Numbered from the stretch's first letter, positions 27,232 through 37,030 are shown. The stretch is DNA of 57,226 bases from an uncultured Pseudomonadota bacterium (GCA_902826225.1 CADEED010000005.1:1-57226), one strand, 5' to 3'. The notes: generated by a model not told the origin, from the sequence alone. Numbers and translations are program-made.

Positions 27232-28713
27232 TCACGGTTCGCCGGCGTGCCAGGCGCGCAGATTCAGGAACTCTCGTCGCGTGCGCGGCCCATAGGTCGC
27301 GAACGACGGGTTGGGCGCGTATTCCTGCCGCGCCCGCGCGACGGCATCCTTCGCGGTGAACCTGCGCAACTCGTTCGCGGCGAGCTGGTAGGGTCGCGTC
27401 GCGTTCAACCCGAAGACCTTGGCGCGCAACTGCGGCGTGATCGCCGGGTAACCGAACTTCTCGCGCAAAGTCTCCGCGATCTGGAACGTCCGGAATGCCT
27501 GGATCTGGTCCTGCGGCGAGCCGTACCAGATCGAGTCCGTACCCCACAACACGTTGTCCTCGCCGACATGCTTGAATAGTTTGCCCAACGCATGTGCGGC
27601 CGAATCCGGATCGCGCATCGAGACGAAGCGCCAGGTGGAACCGAGTTCGGCGTAGACATTCGAGTTCTGCTTCACGCCCGCTTTCGCGAGCGACGTGACC
27701 AGCGCGTCGATGCCATCCGTGCGCGCGGGATCGTAGGGACCTTCGGCCTTGCTCGAGACGAAGCCCGAGTGATAGATCAGGAAGTTCATGTCGGGGAATT
27801 GCCGGGCGATGGGGCCGATGTCGCGGCAGGTCGAGTGCTCGTAGCTCTTCGGCCCGAAGTCGAGCCCCTTGTGGATGCAGATGTTGCGCACGCCGAGCTT
27901 CCGCGCCTTCTCCACGAACGCGACGCCCGCATCATCGGTCATCCAGAAGCCCGTGCCCGACGGGCCCCACTGCGTGTAAGTCTTGAATGCCACGACGCCG
28001 AATTTCGCCAGCCTCTCCATGTCCTCGATGTCGCCCGGCTGATTGGGATTCACGCGGCCATGGAGCATCAGGCGCTGCGAGCCTTCGAGCTTCTCGACGA
28101 TGTCGCGCGTCGCTGCCGCCTCCTCGATGGTGAGCGGTTCGTCTTCGCGCGTCGACGGCACGAAGCTCAACACCATCAGGTCGGTGTCCGAATCGAGGAA
28201 GACGTCCTTCACGAATCTGTCGGGACCGATGCAATCGAGATAGGCACGTTCCCCGGGACGCCTGGACAGATCGCAGATCGTGCTCGGAAACTGCAGCGGC
28301 TTCGCGCCGGGCGGCAGGCGTTTGATCCATGCGCCATCCGGGTTCACGAAGTGTCCCTGCACGTCGAAGATGAATTCTTTCTTGCCGAGCTGCGCCGCGG
28401 CCGCCTGACCGTCGAGCTGCGCATCGTTCGCGACGTCGAAGAATCCCCCGGTGCGTCCGGCGCGCGCGTGCGCGGCGTTGAAGGCGAGCAGCGTGGCCGC
28501 GGTGCCGGACAGGCTCGTGAGGAATGCCCGGCGCGAACGGCCCAGCTTCTTCGCGAGATCGCCGGCCCAGTCGCGGGCCAGGCGATTCGCGTGATGCAGC
28601 GACGCGTCGAGCGGAATCGGCGCGAACTCGCCGTTCGAGGTCGAGTCGAGCTTGACGGGAAGCCTTAGACCCTCCGGGTCCAGATCGGGTGTCGGTGGAA
28701 CGAGATCGCGCAT
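27232..28713 (-). CDS. exported amidohydrolase-family (amidohydrolase 2) metal hydrolase
   Basis: 493 residues with GGAG just before the ATG at 28713. An unusually long 60-residue N-terminal stretch precedes a twin-arginine motif (GRSRRAFLTSLSGTAATLLA, Arg61-Arg62), after which the mature enzyme begins. The TIM-barrel features are FIFDVQGHFV near the first strand, where the usual D-x-H reads D-V-Q-G-H, LMLHGRVNPNQPGDIEDMERLAKFGVVAFK, ICIHKGL, MNFLIYHSGF and the late VLWGTDSIWYG with the conserved Asp. The family includes decarboxylases and hydrolases of aromatic acids and lactones; the substrate is not evident. Tat export suggests a folded metalloenzyme. Confidence 0.8.
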   Translation of the reverse strand: MRDLVPPTPDLDPEGLRLPVKLDSTSNGEFAPIPLDASLHHANRLARDWAGDLAKKLGRSRRAFLTSLSGTAATLLAFNAAHARAGRTGGFFDVANDAQLDGQAAAAQLGKKEFIFDVQGHFVNPDGAWIKRLPPGAKPLQFPSTICDLSRRPGERAYLDCIGPDRFVKDVFLDSDTDLMVLSFVPSTREDEPLTIEEAAATRDIVEKLEGSQRLMLHGRVNPNQPGDIEDMERLAKFGVVAFKTYTQWGPSGTGFWMTDDAGVAFVEKARKLGVRNICIHKGLDFGPKSYEHSTCRDIGPIARQFPDMNFLIYHSGFVSSKAEGPYDPARTDGIDALVTSLAKAGVKQNSNVYAELGSTWRFVSMRDPDSAAHALGKLFKHVGEDNVLWGTDSIWYGSPQDQIQAFRTFQIAETLREKFGYPAITPQLRAKVFGLNATRPYQLAANELRRFTAKDAVARARQEYAPNPSFATYGPRTRREFLNLRAWHAGEP

Positions 28714-28846
28714 GGCTCCGGCCCTCCGTCGGACGTGACGCGAGAGTGTGGCGTCACGTTCGGGACGGATGCAATCGGAGAAACATCCCGTGTCTGACGC
28801 CGCTCGCCAGGCCGCAATGCTACGTTGCCGGAAAACCGGAGGACCC

Positions 28847-29281
28847 ATGGAAACGATGGAATTGCACCGCGGCCGTCTCGTGGACCACATCCAGCTCGTC
28901 GTGAGTGACATCGCCGCGTCGAAACGCTTCTACAAGGCGGTGTTCGGCGTCCTTGAGATCCCGCTGGGCGGCGAGGCCGCCGATCACATCTGGGCGGACG
29001 AACTGTTCATCTCGACGAAAGAGAGCGAGGCGGCGCTCGGCCAACTCACCGGCCGCGTGCACCTCGCTTTCCAGGGCAAGGACCGCGCGGCGGTGGACCG
29101 CTTTCACCGTGAGGCGCTGGCCGCGGGCGGGCGCGACAACGGCGCGCCCGGCGAGCGCGCCTACCACCCCGGCTACTACGGCGCGTTCGTGCTCGACCCG
29201 GACGGGAACAATGTCGAGGTCGTCTTTCACGGCCCGGCGAAAAAATCCGCCGAGTCGGTGAAGATCACTTTCGAAAGCTAG
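28847..29281 (+). CDS. VOC (glyoxalase/bleomycin-resistance) family protein
   Basis: 144 residues, ATG at 28847 with GGAGGA 4 bases upstream. One complete vicinal-oxygen-chelate unit: VDHIQLVVSDIAASKRFYKA with the first metal His, DELFISTKES, GRVHLAFQGKDRAAVDRFHREALAAGG, GYYGAFVLDPDGNNVEVVFH with the last metal Glu. The family ranges from glyoxalase I to antibiotic-binding proteins, so no substrate is assigned. The stop overlaps that of the next, convergent gene as CTAG. The frame is open upstream to 28748, but the ribosome site marks the real start. Confidence 0.85.
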   Translation: METMELHRGRLVDHIQLVVSDIAASKRFYKAVFGVLEIPLGGEAADHIWADELFISTKESEAALGQLTGRVHLAFQGKDRAAVDRFHREALAAGGRDNGAPGERAYHPGYYGAFVLDPDGNNVEVVFHGPAKKSAESVKITFES

Positions 29282-29982
29282 CTGGCCGGCGTCGCGGGAG
29301 ACTTCGCGCGCGTCACTTCTTCCTTGACGAGCGCCATGAACGCCGCGGCGCTGAAATTGGAGAGCGGACGCCCGTTCACGAACAGCGTGGGCGTGCGCTC
29401 GACACGGATCTCGATGACGTCCTCGCTCTCCTGCTTCAGGACCGCGTCGGTTTGCGGACTCTTCGCCGTGCGCCGTGCGCGCGGCACGTCGAGGCCTGCC
29501 TTGCCCGCGATCATCCACGCGGCTTCGACGTCCGGCGCGTGATGAGAGGCCCAGTCCGCCTGCTGCTCGAAGAGCGCGTCCAAGACGGTCTCGTACTTCC
29601 TCTGCTCCTGCGCGGCCACCAACAGACGGATCGCCTCCGCGGACCCCTCGTGGAATGCCGCGTAACGCACGACCACTCGCACGTCGTCCGGGTACAGGAA
29701 GCGAATGTTGCGGATCACGGGTGCGAAGGCCGCGCAGGCTTCGCAGGCGGGATCCAGGAATTCGACGACGGTCACCTGCGCAGCGGCAGGGCCGAGAACC
29801 GGCGAATGCATGCGCACCAGCCGCGCCCGCTGATCGTCCGTGAGTTTCGGTGCGGCGTCCGGCGAGGCCGGCGACGACGCGGGCGGCGCGGCGGCGCTCG
29901 CCGCGGGCGGAGACTTCGATTTCGGGGAACAGGCCGCGAGCAACGCGGCGGCAACGATGAAAAGGACGGTCGGCTTTCTCAT
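29278..29982 (-). CDS. DsbA-like thioredoxin-fold lipoprotein
   Basis: 234 residues. Lipoprotein signal with Cys18 (LLAACSP), a Pro/Ala-rich spacer (about 22-45), then a thioredoxin_4/DsbA domain. VTVVEFLDPACEAC carries the redox pair Cys80-Cys83 (C-E-A-C), DVRVVVRYAAFHEGSAEA marks the helical insertion, and RVERTPTLFVNGRPL contains the cis-Pro loop. Likely a membrane-anchored periplasmic thiol oxidoreductase. It is encoded convergently with the VOC gene and 37 bp downstream of the aldo/keto reductase gene in the same orientation. No DsbB or DsbD partner is visible. Confidence 0.88.
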   Translation of the reverse strand: MRKPTVLFIVAAALLAACSPKSKSPPAASAAAPPASSPASPDAAPKLTDDQRARLVRMHSPVLGPAAAQVTVVEFLDPACEACAAFAPVIRNIRFLYPDDVRVVVRYAAFHEGSAEAIRLLVAAQEQRKYETVLDALFEQQADWASHHAPDVEAAWMIAGKAGLDVPRARRTAKSPQTDAVLKQESEDVIEIRVERTPTLFVNGRPLSNFSAAAFMALVKEEVTRAKSPATPAS

Positions 29983-30019
29983 GCGGCACCTCGGATGGCC
30001 GCGCGCATCATGCCCGAAC

Positions 30020-30865
30020 TCAGATCATTTCGAGAGAGCGCTTCCTTCGTGCAGGCGGGAAGGCGCGATCGAGGTCGGCCAGGTCCTGGTCGGTCAGCCG
30101 CAGATCCACGGCCCCGGCGTTGTCGCGCGCGTGCCGGGGAGAGCCGGTCCGCGGAATGGCGATGACGCCGTCGGCACGCACCGTCCAGGCCAACGCGACC
30201 TGCAACGCGGTGGCGCCGTGGCGCGTGCCGATCTCTCCCAGCACCGGGTGGTCGGCGAGCCGCGCGGGCTCGATCGGGGTGTAGGCCATGACATTGAGCC
30301 CGCGCTGGCGCGCCGCCGGCAACAGGTCGAACTCGATGCCGCGCCGGGATTCGTTGTAGAGCACCTGGTTGCTGGCCACCGCCGCTCCGCCCGGCAACGC
30401 GGCCAGTTCCGCGAGGTCGTCGACGTCGAAGTTGCTGACGCCCCAGTGGCGAATCTTGCACGCGTCGACCAGTTCCCCGAACGTCTCGACGACGGCGCGC
30501 ATGTCCTCGCCGCCGCGCCAGTGGAGTAGATAGAGATCGATCCGGTCAGTCCGCATCCGCCGCAGGCTCGCTTCGCAGGCGGAGACAATCTTCCGGCGGC
30601 CGCCTGCGTTCCCCGGCAACAGTTTCGTGACGAGGAACACCTCGTCTCGCCGCCCGGCGACGGCTTCGCCGACGAGTTCCTCCGAATCGCCATCACCGTA
30701 CATCTCGGCCGTGTCGATGAGCGTCATCCCCAGGTCGATGCCGACCCGCAGGGTCTCGACTTCCCGGCGGCGGTCCGCACCCGCACCGAGCTGCCACGTG
30801 CCCTGCCCGAGTACGGGCACCTGTTCCTCGGCGATGTGGGTGAAGCGCATGCCGCCAATCTGCAT
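30020..30865 (-). CDS. aldo/keto reductase
   Basis: NADPH-dependent (alpha/beta)8 oxidoreductase, 281 residues. The catalytic tetrad is present: Asp51 and Tyr56 in LIDTAEMYGDG, Lys81 in LVTKLLPGNAG and His115 in LYLLHWRGG. Later motifs HWGVSNFDVDDLAEL, NQVLYNE, GLNVMAYTPIEPARL and VIAIPRTGSPRHARDNAGAVD match the family and its phosphate-binding site for NADPH. It is monocistronic or paired with the DsbA-like gene downstream. Substrate unknown. Confidence 0.92.
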   Translation of the reverse strand: MQIGGMRFTHIAEEQVPVLGQGTWQLGAGADRRREVETLRVGIDLGMTLIDTAEMYGDGDSEELVGEAVAGRRDEVFLVTKLLPGNAGGRRKIVSACEASLRRMRTDRIDLYLLHWRGGEDMRAVVETFGELVDACKIRHWGVSNFDVDDLAELAALPGGAAVASNQVLYNESRRGIEFDLLPAARQRGLNVMAYTPIEPARLADHPVLGEIGTRHGATALQVALAWTVRADGVIAIPRTGSPRHARDNAGAVDLRLTDQDLADLDRAFPPARRKRSLEMI

Positions 30866-30978
30866 CGCCTTCGGGTCGACCGCAAATCTGCACGACTTGC
30901 CTTACATGGCATCGCGCCATCGCGCCCTCGGCCAGGCACGCGGCTATCATCCACCATCTTCTCCAAGGGCCGCACTCC

Positions 30979-32799
30979 ATGAGCACGACACGTCGCGAGT
31001 TCTGCATCGCCACCGGCGCCACCCTGGCGGCCAGCCAGCTCCCCGTGCTCGCCGCGACCGCTGACGATGCCGCCGTCGACAGGTTGATCGCCGGCTTCGC
31101 CGAAGAACTGCTCGTCGACTACCCCGAGAGCGCCACGATGCTGGGCATCGACGGCGGCGATCGCGCCACGCTCAAGTCGAAGCTGGCCGATCGCTCGGCC
31201 GCGGGCCAGAAGGCGCTCGCGGAGCGTGCGGCGCAACGACTCGCCAGGCTCCGCGCGGTCGATCCGGCGTCGCTCGGCGATGCTGCGCGCATCGATCTCG
31301 ACGTCGTGCGCACGGCGCACGAGTTCGCCGTCGAGGGATTCGAGTTTCCGTACGGCGACGTCGCCTTGCTCAACTCGCAATGGTCATATCGCAACGCCCC
31401 GTATGTCGTCGCGCAGAACACCGGCGCGTTCCTCGAGATCCCCGGCATGCTCGACGAACAGCACCAGATCGCCACCGCCGCCGATGCCGACGCGTATCTC
31501 GCGCGACTCGAGGCGTACGCGGGTCAGATCGACGGCGAGACCGGCCGCCTGAAGGAAGCGGCGGCGCAGCACGTGATCGCGCCGAACTTCCTCCTCGACA
31601 AGACGCTGGCGCAGATCCGGTTGGCGCGCTCCGGCACGGTCGGCGACTGGACCGTGGTGAAATCCATCGAGCGGCGCGCAAAGAACATCGCCGGGGACTA
31701 CACCGCGCGCGCCGCAAAGATCGCCGCGCAGAAGATCGCGCCCGCGCTCGAGCGCCAGATCGCGGAACTCGACGCGCACCGCCGGCGCGCCACGAGCGAC
31801 GCGGGAGTCTGGAAGCTGCCGCGTGGCGACGAGTACTATTCCTGGGCGCTGCGCGCCGGCACCACGACGCGCATGACGCCGGACCAGATCCACGCGCGCG
31901 GCCGCGAGGAACTGCGCGAACTGCAGTCGCGCATGGATTCCATCCTGCGCCAGCAGGGCTTGACGAAAGGCACCGTCGGCGAACGCATGACGGCGCTCGG
32001 CAAGGAGCCGCGCTTTGCATTCGAAGACAGCGACGCCGGCCGCGCGAAACTCATGAAGTATCTCAACGACCGCGTCGCCGACATGCGCACGCGGCTGCCG
32101 CGCGCGTTCGCGACGCTCGTGCCCGGCAACTTCGAGATCAAGCGCATGGCGCCGGAAGTCGAACCGGGCGCGCCCGGCGCGTACGGCGGCCCGGGCTCCA
32201 TCGACGGCAAGGTACCTGGCAAGTACTGGATCAACATGCACGACATGGGCGTATTCACGACGTACAACACGCCCACCCTCACCTACCACGAATCGCTCCC
32301 GGGCCACGTCTGGCAGGGCGAGTACACGTTCAAACTACCGCTCGCGCGTTCGCTGCTCGCGTTCAATGCGTATTCCGAGGGCTGGGCGCTGTACTCGGAA
32401 CAGCTCGCCGACGAACTCGGCGTCTACGACGACGATCCGTTCGGCCGACTCGGCTATCTGCAGTCCATTGCATTCCGCGCGTGCCGTCTCGTCGTCGACA
32501 CCGGCCTGCACGCGAAGCGCTGGACGCGCCAGCAGGCCATCGACTGGTTCGCGAGCACGAACGGTTCGAGCGTCGGCGAAGTGACGGGCGAAGTGGACCG
32601 CTACTGTGCCTGGCCGGGCCAGGCCTGCGGATACAAGGTCGGCCACAGCGAGATCAACCGCGTTCGCGCGAAGGCGCAGAAGGCGTTGGGCGCGCGCTTC
32701 GACTTCCGCCAGTTCAACGACGCAGTGGTCACAGGTGGCGGCGTGCCGATGCTCACGCTCGCGCGCAACATCGACCGGTTCATCGCGGGGTCCGCATGA
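30979..32799 (+). CDS. exported DUF885 family metallo-hydrolase
   Basis: 606 residues. TTRREFCIATGATLAASQLPVLAA (3-26) is a twin-arginine-type signal. The C-terminal half contains the gluzincin site HESLPGH (about 437-443) followed by NAYSEGWALYSEQLADELG with the third, Glu ligand, and FRACRLVVDTGLHAKRW. The DUF885 family relates to M3/M2-like metallopeptidases and is frequent in Xanthomonas-like bacteria, often annotated as secreted peptidase or as hydrolase of unknown specificity. Its stop overlaps the ATG of the next small gene (ATGA), so they are co-translated. Confidence 0.88.
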   Translation: MSTTRREFCIATGATLAASQLPVLAATADDAAVDRLIAGFAEELLVDYPESATMLGIDGGDRATLKSKLADRSAAGQKALAERAAQRLARLRAVDPASLGDAARIDLDVVRTAHEFAVEGFEFPYGDVALLNSQWSYRNAPYVVAQNTGAFLEIPGMLDEQHQIATAADADAYLARLEAYAGQIDGETGRLKEAAAQHVIAPNFLLDKTLAQIRLARSGTVGDWTVVKSIERRAKNIAGDYTARAAKIAAQKIAPALERQIAELDAHRRRATSDAGVWKLPRGDEYYSWALRAGTTTRMTPDQIHARGREELRELQSRMDSILRQQGLTKGTVGERMTALGKEPRFAFEDSDAGRAKLMKYLNDRVADMRTRLPRAFATLVPGNFEIKRMAPEVEPGAPGAYGGPGSIDGKVPGKYWINMHDMGVFTTYNTPTLTYHESLPGHVWQGEYTFKLPLARSLLAFNAYSEGWALYSEQLADELGVYDDDPFGRLGYLQSIAFRACRLVVDTGLHAKRWTRQQAIDWFASTNGSSVGEVTGEVDRYCAWPGQACGYKVGHSEINRVRAKAQKALGARFDFRQFNDAVVTGGGVPMLTLARNIDRFIAGSA

Positions 32800-32969
32800 T
32801 CAAGATTATCCTCGGGATCGTCGTCGTCGCCGCGCTGCTGATCGGCGGACTGATGGCGCTGCTGCGCAATTCCAGCCAGCCGATGGGCACGCCCGAACAG
32901 CTCGAGCGTGCGAAACAGCGCAATCGCGAGATCGAAGCGGAAGAGGAGCGCGAGCGCGAGGACCGCTAG
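32796..32969 (+). CDS. small single-pass membrane protein (DUF2897-like)
   Basis: 57 residues: one N-terminal transmembrane helix (MIKIILGIVVVAALLIGGLM), then a short cytosolic tail, very acidic/basic in alternation (ERAKQRNREIEAEEERERED), probably a coiled coil. The ATG overlaps the upstream stop by ATGA. The arrangement of helix, LLR, TPEQ and a charged tail resembles DUF2897 proteins of gammaproteobacteria; I am only moderately sure of that name. The TAG stop overlaps the TonB receptor stop as CTAG (32966-32969). Confidence 0.7.
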   Translation: MIKIILGIVVVAALLIGGLMALLRNSSQPMGTPEQLERAKQRNREIEAEEEREREDR

Positions 32970-35086
32970 AGCCGCCAGCCGAAGCCGATTTCGTACCGCG
33001 TCGGATACCCGGGAGCGGACTGCAGGAAGATCTGCGTGAAGTAGTCTTCGTCGAGCAGGTTGCGCGCCGCGGCGAAGACGTACCAGCCGCCGCGTGACGA
33101 ATCGAAGCGCAGGTTCGCATCGAGCAATCCGAAATCTTCCTGGTACTGGTACGCCAGGTTGTCCTTCGTAAAGTAGAACGACGTGCGGTAATTGTAGTCG
33201 AGGTCCGCGCCGAACTCGCCGCGACCCGCGATGAGCTTTCGCCAGCCGAGCGACGCGGATGCCGACCATTCCGAAGCCCGCGTGATCTTGTTACCCGCGA
33301 GCGAATTGCCGAGATTGTCGATGAATTCGACGTACTCGCGGCGCGGCAGCCAGACGAACTTCCCTGTGAACGTGAACTGATCGCCGAACTTCGTCGACGA
33401 CGAGAAGTCGATTCCGCGGATGCTCGCCGAGCCCGCGTTGTCGACGACGGTCCGCGGCAGCCCGTTGAACGTGGTCGTCGTGGTGATCTGCATGTCCTCG
33501 AAGTCGTAGACGAACGCGCTCACGCGCAACGTCGAGCGGCCGCCCCACAACTTCGCCGTCGCACCGCCCTCGTAGGCGACGAGGTTTTCGGGAGCGAAGC
33601 GATCGTACTCGCCGTTGGGCAACACATCGTTCGTCACGCCGCCGCTCTTGAAGCCCGTCGAAACGTTCGCGTAGAAGAACAGCCGCTCATTGGGGGAATA
33701 GTCGAGGCCGAGCCGCCACGAAGTCGACTCCCACGTTCCCGACGATCGGCGGAGACCCATGGGATCGAGCAGCCCCGTGCCCAGGCTGGCGCGCCAGGCT
33801 TCTTCGCGATCCCGCCGGAGTCCGCCGTTCAGTCGCCAGCGTTCTCCGAGTCTTACCGTGGCGTCTCCGAACAATGCCAGCGACGTCTCGTCGTCGAGAC
33901 TCGTGTAATCCTGCAACGGCCCCGGAGGCCCGGGCCGCTGCAAAGAGAATTTCACGACACCGCTCGAATCGAATCCGTACGCACCGACGATCCAGTCGAC
34001 GAAATCGTGGCCCATCGACTCGAGCCGGAACTCCTGGCTGTATTGCTCATAGCGCAATGGATCCGCGCCGCGAACACATCCGGCCAACTCCGCGACGCCC
34101 GCGCAGTCGTCGAGGTCCTTGGTGAAGCTGCGCGCATAGCCGGTGATCGAGCGGAGCGTCAGGCCACCGAACTCGTACGCGACGTTCACGCTCGCGAAGT
34201 CGTTGATCGCCTCGTGGTACGGGTTGGCGAGCGTCACGGTCGTGAGGTGGATGTCATCGGGATCGACCAGTCGATCTCGCCGCGGTCCCCACAGTTCGCC
34301 GCTCGCACCATCATCCTCCACGCGCTGGAACATCGCGTCGAGCGTCAACGCATCGCCGGGCTGCACGCGCACCGACGCGCGGATCCCCCAGTAGTCTTCT
34401 TCGGCGAAGCGGCGGTCGTCGATGGAGTTCCGGATGAAGCCATCGCCTTCCGCGGCCGAGAACGAGACACGCGCCATGACGGTGTCGCCGGCCAGGTTGA
34501 GGTGGCCGCCGGCGCGCGCCGTGTCGAAGCTGCCCCAGGAGCCCTCGATCGCGGCGCCGTACTCCGGTTCCGGCACTCGCGTGATCACGTTCAACGAACC
34601 ACCCGTCGCGTTCCGGCCATACAGCGTGCCCTGCGGCCCCTTCACGATCTCGACGCGATCCAGGTCGAATTGCCGGGCAAGCGCGAGGTTCGACCTGCCC
34701 AGATAGACGCCGTTGAGGTGCGGCGCGACCGACAGTCCGCCGCCACCTTCGTCGGACACTCCGCGCAACGAGATCCCCGCGCCGAACATGCCGCGGTTGT
34801 TGAGCACGAGTCCGGGCACCGCGTACTGGAGATCGTAGAGATTCGTGAGGTGGCGGCGCTCGATGAAATCCCCCGACAGCGCCTGCACGCTCATCGGGAC
34901 GCGGGTTATGTCCTCCCGGAACAGCCGCGCCGTCACGATAACTTCGTCCAGCGACGCCGCATCGACGGTCCCCGGCCCGCCGGCCTGGCACAACGCGACG
35001 ACCGGTGACAGAAAGGAGATGCAGGCCATCGCGGCGAGCAAACCCGCGCGCGGCAGAACATCTTGCCTTCCGTGACTGGTTCGCAT
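32966..35086 (-). CDS. TonB-dependent outer-membrane receptor
   Basis: 706 residues from ATG 35086 (MRTSHGRQDVL), with alternative ATG starts 21 and 84 bases further upstream. Signal peptide (about 10-36), TonB-box-like DEVIVTARL (about 46), plug domain with VPMSVQALSGDFIERR, ISLRGVSDEGGG, RVEIVKGPQGTLYGRNATGGSLNVITR, and a barrel ending in GYPTRYEIGFGWRL, the expected terminal aromatic strand. The plug (ALSGDFIERRHLTNLYDLQYAVPG) is of the type found in sphingomonad/xanthomonad receptors for complex organics, siderophores or cobalamin; no substrate is given by context. Divergent from the CadC-like regulator with 78 bp between starts. Confidence 0.93.
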   Translation of the reverse strand: MRTSHGRQDVLPRAGLLAAMACISFLSPVVALCQAGGPGTVDAASLDEVIVTARLFREDITRVPMSVQALSGDFIERRHLTNLYDLQYAVPGLVLNNRGMFGAGISLRGVSDEGGGGLSVAPHLNGVYLGRSNLALARQFDLDRVEIVKGPQGTLYGRNATGGSLNVITRVPEPEYGAAIEGSWGSFDTARAGGHLNLAGDTVMARVSFSAAEGDGFIRNSIDDRRFAEEDYWGIRASVRVQPGDALTLDAMFQRVEDDGASGELWGPRRDRLVDPDDIHLTTVTLANPYHEAINDFASVNVAYEFGGLTLRSITGYARSFTKDLDDCAGVAELAGCVRGADPLRYEQYSQEFRLESMGHDFVDWIVGAYGFDSSGVVKFSLQRPGPPGPLQDYTSLDDETSLALFGDATVRLGERWRLNGGLRRDREEAWRASLGTGLLDPMGLRRSSGTWESTSWRLGLDYSPNERLFFYANVSTGFKSGGVTNDVLPNGEYDRFAPENLVAYEGGATAKLWGGRSTLRVSAFVYDFEDMQITTTTTFNGLPRTVVDNAGSASIRGIDFSSSTKFGDQFTFTGKFVWLPRREYVEFIDNLGNSLAGNKITRASEWSASASLGWRKLIAGRGEFGADLDYNYRTSFYFTKDNLAYQYQEDFGLLDANLRFDSSRGGWYVFAAARNLLDEDYFTQIFLQSAPGYPTRYEIGFGWRL

Positions 35087-35164
35087 GTAGTTCGACTCGG
35101 CCGTCATGCGCGGCTGTGGAATACTCCGGCCGTTGGCGGGTGGCGTCAAGGGAACACGCGGCGA

Positions 35165-37030
35165 ATGCAAATCTATCGATTCGGCGGATTCGAGCTGGAC
35201 CTCGATTCGTTCGAGCTCAAGCTACCGGGCAAGCCCGTGAAGCTCGAGCGTCGCGCGCTCGACTTGCTTGCCCTGCTGGTCAGGCAGCCGAACCGGCTCG
35301 TACCGCGCGAAGAGATCATCGCGGCGCTGTGGCCCCCGAACGTCGTCATCGATTTCGACTCCGGGTTGAATACGCTGGTGCGCAAGGTGCGCACCGCACT
35401 GGGAGATTCGTCGGACAGCCCGCGGTTCATCGAAACCATTCCGGGCCGCGGTTATCGTTTCGTGGCCTCGGTCGAGTCGGTGACGTCGCGGACGACGCCG
35501 GCAGACGGCCCACCGGCGGAAGCTGCGCCGGCGAATCGCCGGCGCTGGCCTGTCGGGGTGGCAGCACTCGCGGCGATCGTGATTGCCGCCGCGCTCGTCT
35601 CGTGGTGGAGCACCGATCGGCATTCGGGGCCGACACGCATCGCCGTGCAGCCGTTCGAAAATCTGACGGGCGACTCCAACCTCGCCTGGCTCGCTTCGGG
35701 TCTTGCCGAGGAAACGAGTTCGGCACTCGCGCAGATCGATCGAAACGCGCTGCGAGTCGTACGAATTCCCGCGCCTTCGACGTCCGGGACGCCCCCCTCG
35801 GCGCACGAACTCGGGCAGAAGCTAGGCGTCGACTTCGTGGTGCAGAGCACGATGAAACTCGACGGCGAACGCATCCGGGTCACCTCGCGCATGGTGCGCG
35901 TCGCCGATGCGGAAGAGGTGTGGTCGGCCGGCCTCAATCGCGCGCTGACCAACGTGATCGGCGTCCAGCAGGAACTCAGCACGGCCATTGCCGAACAGAT
36001 CCGCCAGCGCCTCTCTCCCGAAGTCGCCGCCGCCATCGCGCGGCGGCAAACCCAGAATCCGGCCGCGTACGCGCTGTACCTCAAGGCCCGATACGAGTGG
36101 AACAAGCTGACGCCATCGGCTACGCGGCGCGCGATCGAATACTTCGACGAGGCCACGAAGCTCGACCCGGACTACGCGCTCGCGTGGGCGGGTCTCTCCT
36201 GGGGATCGATCACGTCGGTGCGCTCCGCGGACGCGTCGCCGATCGAGGCCGCGCCGATCGCGAAGCACGCGCTCGATGAGGCTCTGCGCCTTGGCCCCGA
36301 CCTCGTCGAAACCCAGGCCGCCCTCGGTTACTACCGCCTGTTCCACGATCTCGACCAGCAGGGAGCCGAGCAGGCGGCACGAAAGGCGATCGAACTCGAC
36401 CCGAATAGCGCCTTCGCCTATCAGCTCCTGGGGATGTCGCTGATGCGGCAAGGATCGAGAGTCGAGGCGCTGGAAATGATGCAACGGGCGCGGCAGCTGG
36501 AACCGATGTTCACGCTCGCGTTCGCGAATTCGGCCAACCTCGCGCTGTCCTACGGCGACGTTGCGCGGGCGATGGAGTTTGCTCGACAAGCCATCGCCAT
36601 CGACCCGGATTTCTGGCTAGGCCACCACTACCTGGCCGGGGCGCTGCGCGCTCAGGGACAAACCGATGCTGCCCTGAAGGAATACGAGGAAGCCGCAAGG
36701 CTTTCCGATGGCCACTCGATCACTTACAAACCGCGAGCCACCATCCTCCAGCAACAAGGGCGACAAACAGAACTGCAGGCGCTGGTCGACGAAGCCCGAC
36801 AGCGCGCTGCAACGAGGTATTTCTCGCCCTACGTTCTCGCGACTCTCGAGCTGAAGATGGGCAACAAAGATGCGGCATTCGCACTGCTCGACTACGCCGT
36901 CGAAACTCGGGACCCGAGCCTCTTCGGATTGAAGCGCAATAGCGACGTCGCCCAGCTCCGCGATGATCCGCGGTTCGCCAAGCTGGTCGAACGCTGCAAA
37001 TGCAGCCCGGAATCTGTGACCGCCCGGTAA
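35165..37030 (+). CDS. CadC-like membrane regulator: winged-helix, transmembrane, TPR
   Basis: 621 residues, one-component membrane transcription regulator. An OmpR/PhoB-type winged helix occupies 1-100 (FGGFELDLDSFELKL, PREEIIAALWP, FIETIPGRGYRFVA), followed by a Pro-rich linker, one transmembrane helix (about 128-148), a FlgO-like domain (IAVQPFENLTGDSNLAWLASGLAEE, GVDFVVQSTMKLDGERIRVTSRM, about 158-260) and TPR repeats (about 280-600, e.g. ALAWAGLSWGS, AFAYQLLGMSLMRQ). The cytosolic DNA-binding and periplasmic sensing topology is inferred. It is divergent from the TonB receptor and 131 bp upstream of the tandem lipoprotein genes, so either side could be its target. Confidence 0.9.
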   Translation: MQIYRFGGFELDLDSFELKLPGKPVKLERRALDLLALLVRQPNRLVPREEIIAALWPPNVVIDFDSGLNTLVRKVRTALGDSSDSPRFIETIPGRGYRFVASVESVTSRTTPADGPPAEAAPANRRRWPVGVAALAAIVIAAALVSWWSTDRHSGPTRIAVQPFENLTGDSNLAWLASGLAEETSSALAQIDRNALRVVRIPAPSTSGTPPSAHELGQKLGVDFVVQSTMKLDGERIRVTSRMVRVADAEEVWSAGLNRALTNVIGVQQELSTAIAEQIRQRLSPEVAAAIARRQTQNPAAYALYLKARYEWNKLTPSATRRAIEYFDEATKLDPDYALAWAGLSWGSITSVRSADASPIEAAPIAKHALDEALRLGPDLVETQAALGYYRLFHDLDQQGAEQAARKAIELDPNSAFAYQLLGMSLMRQGSRVEALEMMQRARQLEPMFTLAFANSANLALSYGDVARAMEFARQAIAIDPDFWLGHHYLAGALRAQGQTDAALKEYEEAARLSDGHSITYKPRATILQQQGRQTELQALVDEARQRAATRYFSPYVLATLELKMGNKDAAFALLDYAVETRDPSLFGLKRNSDVAQLRDDPRFAKLVERCKCSPESVTAR

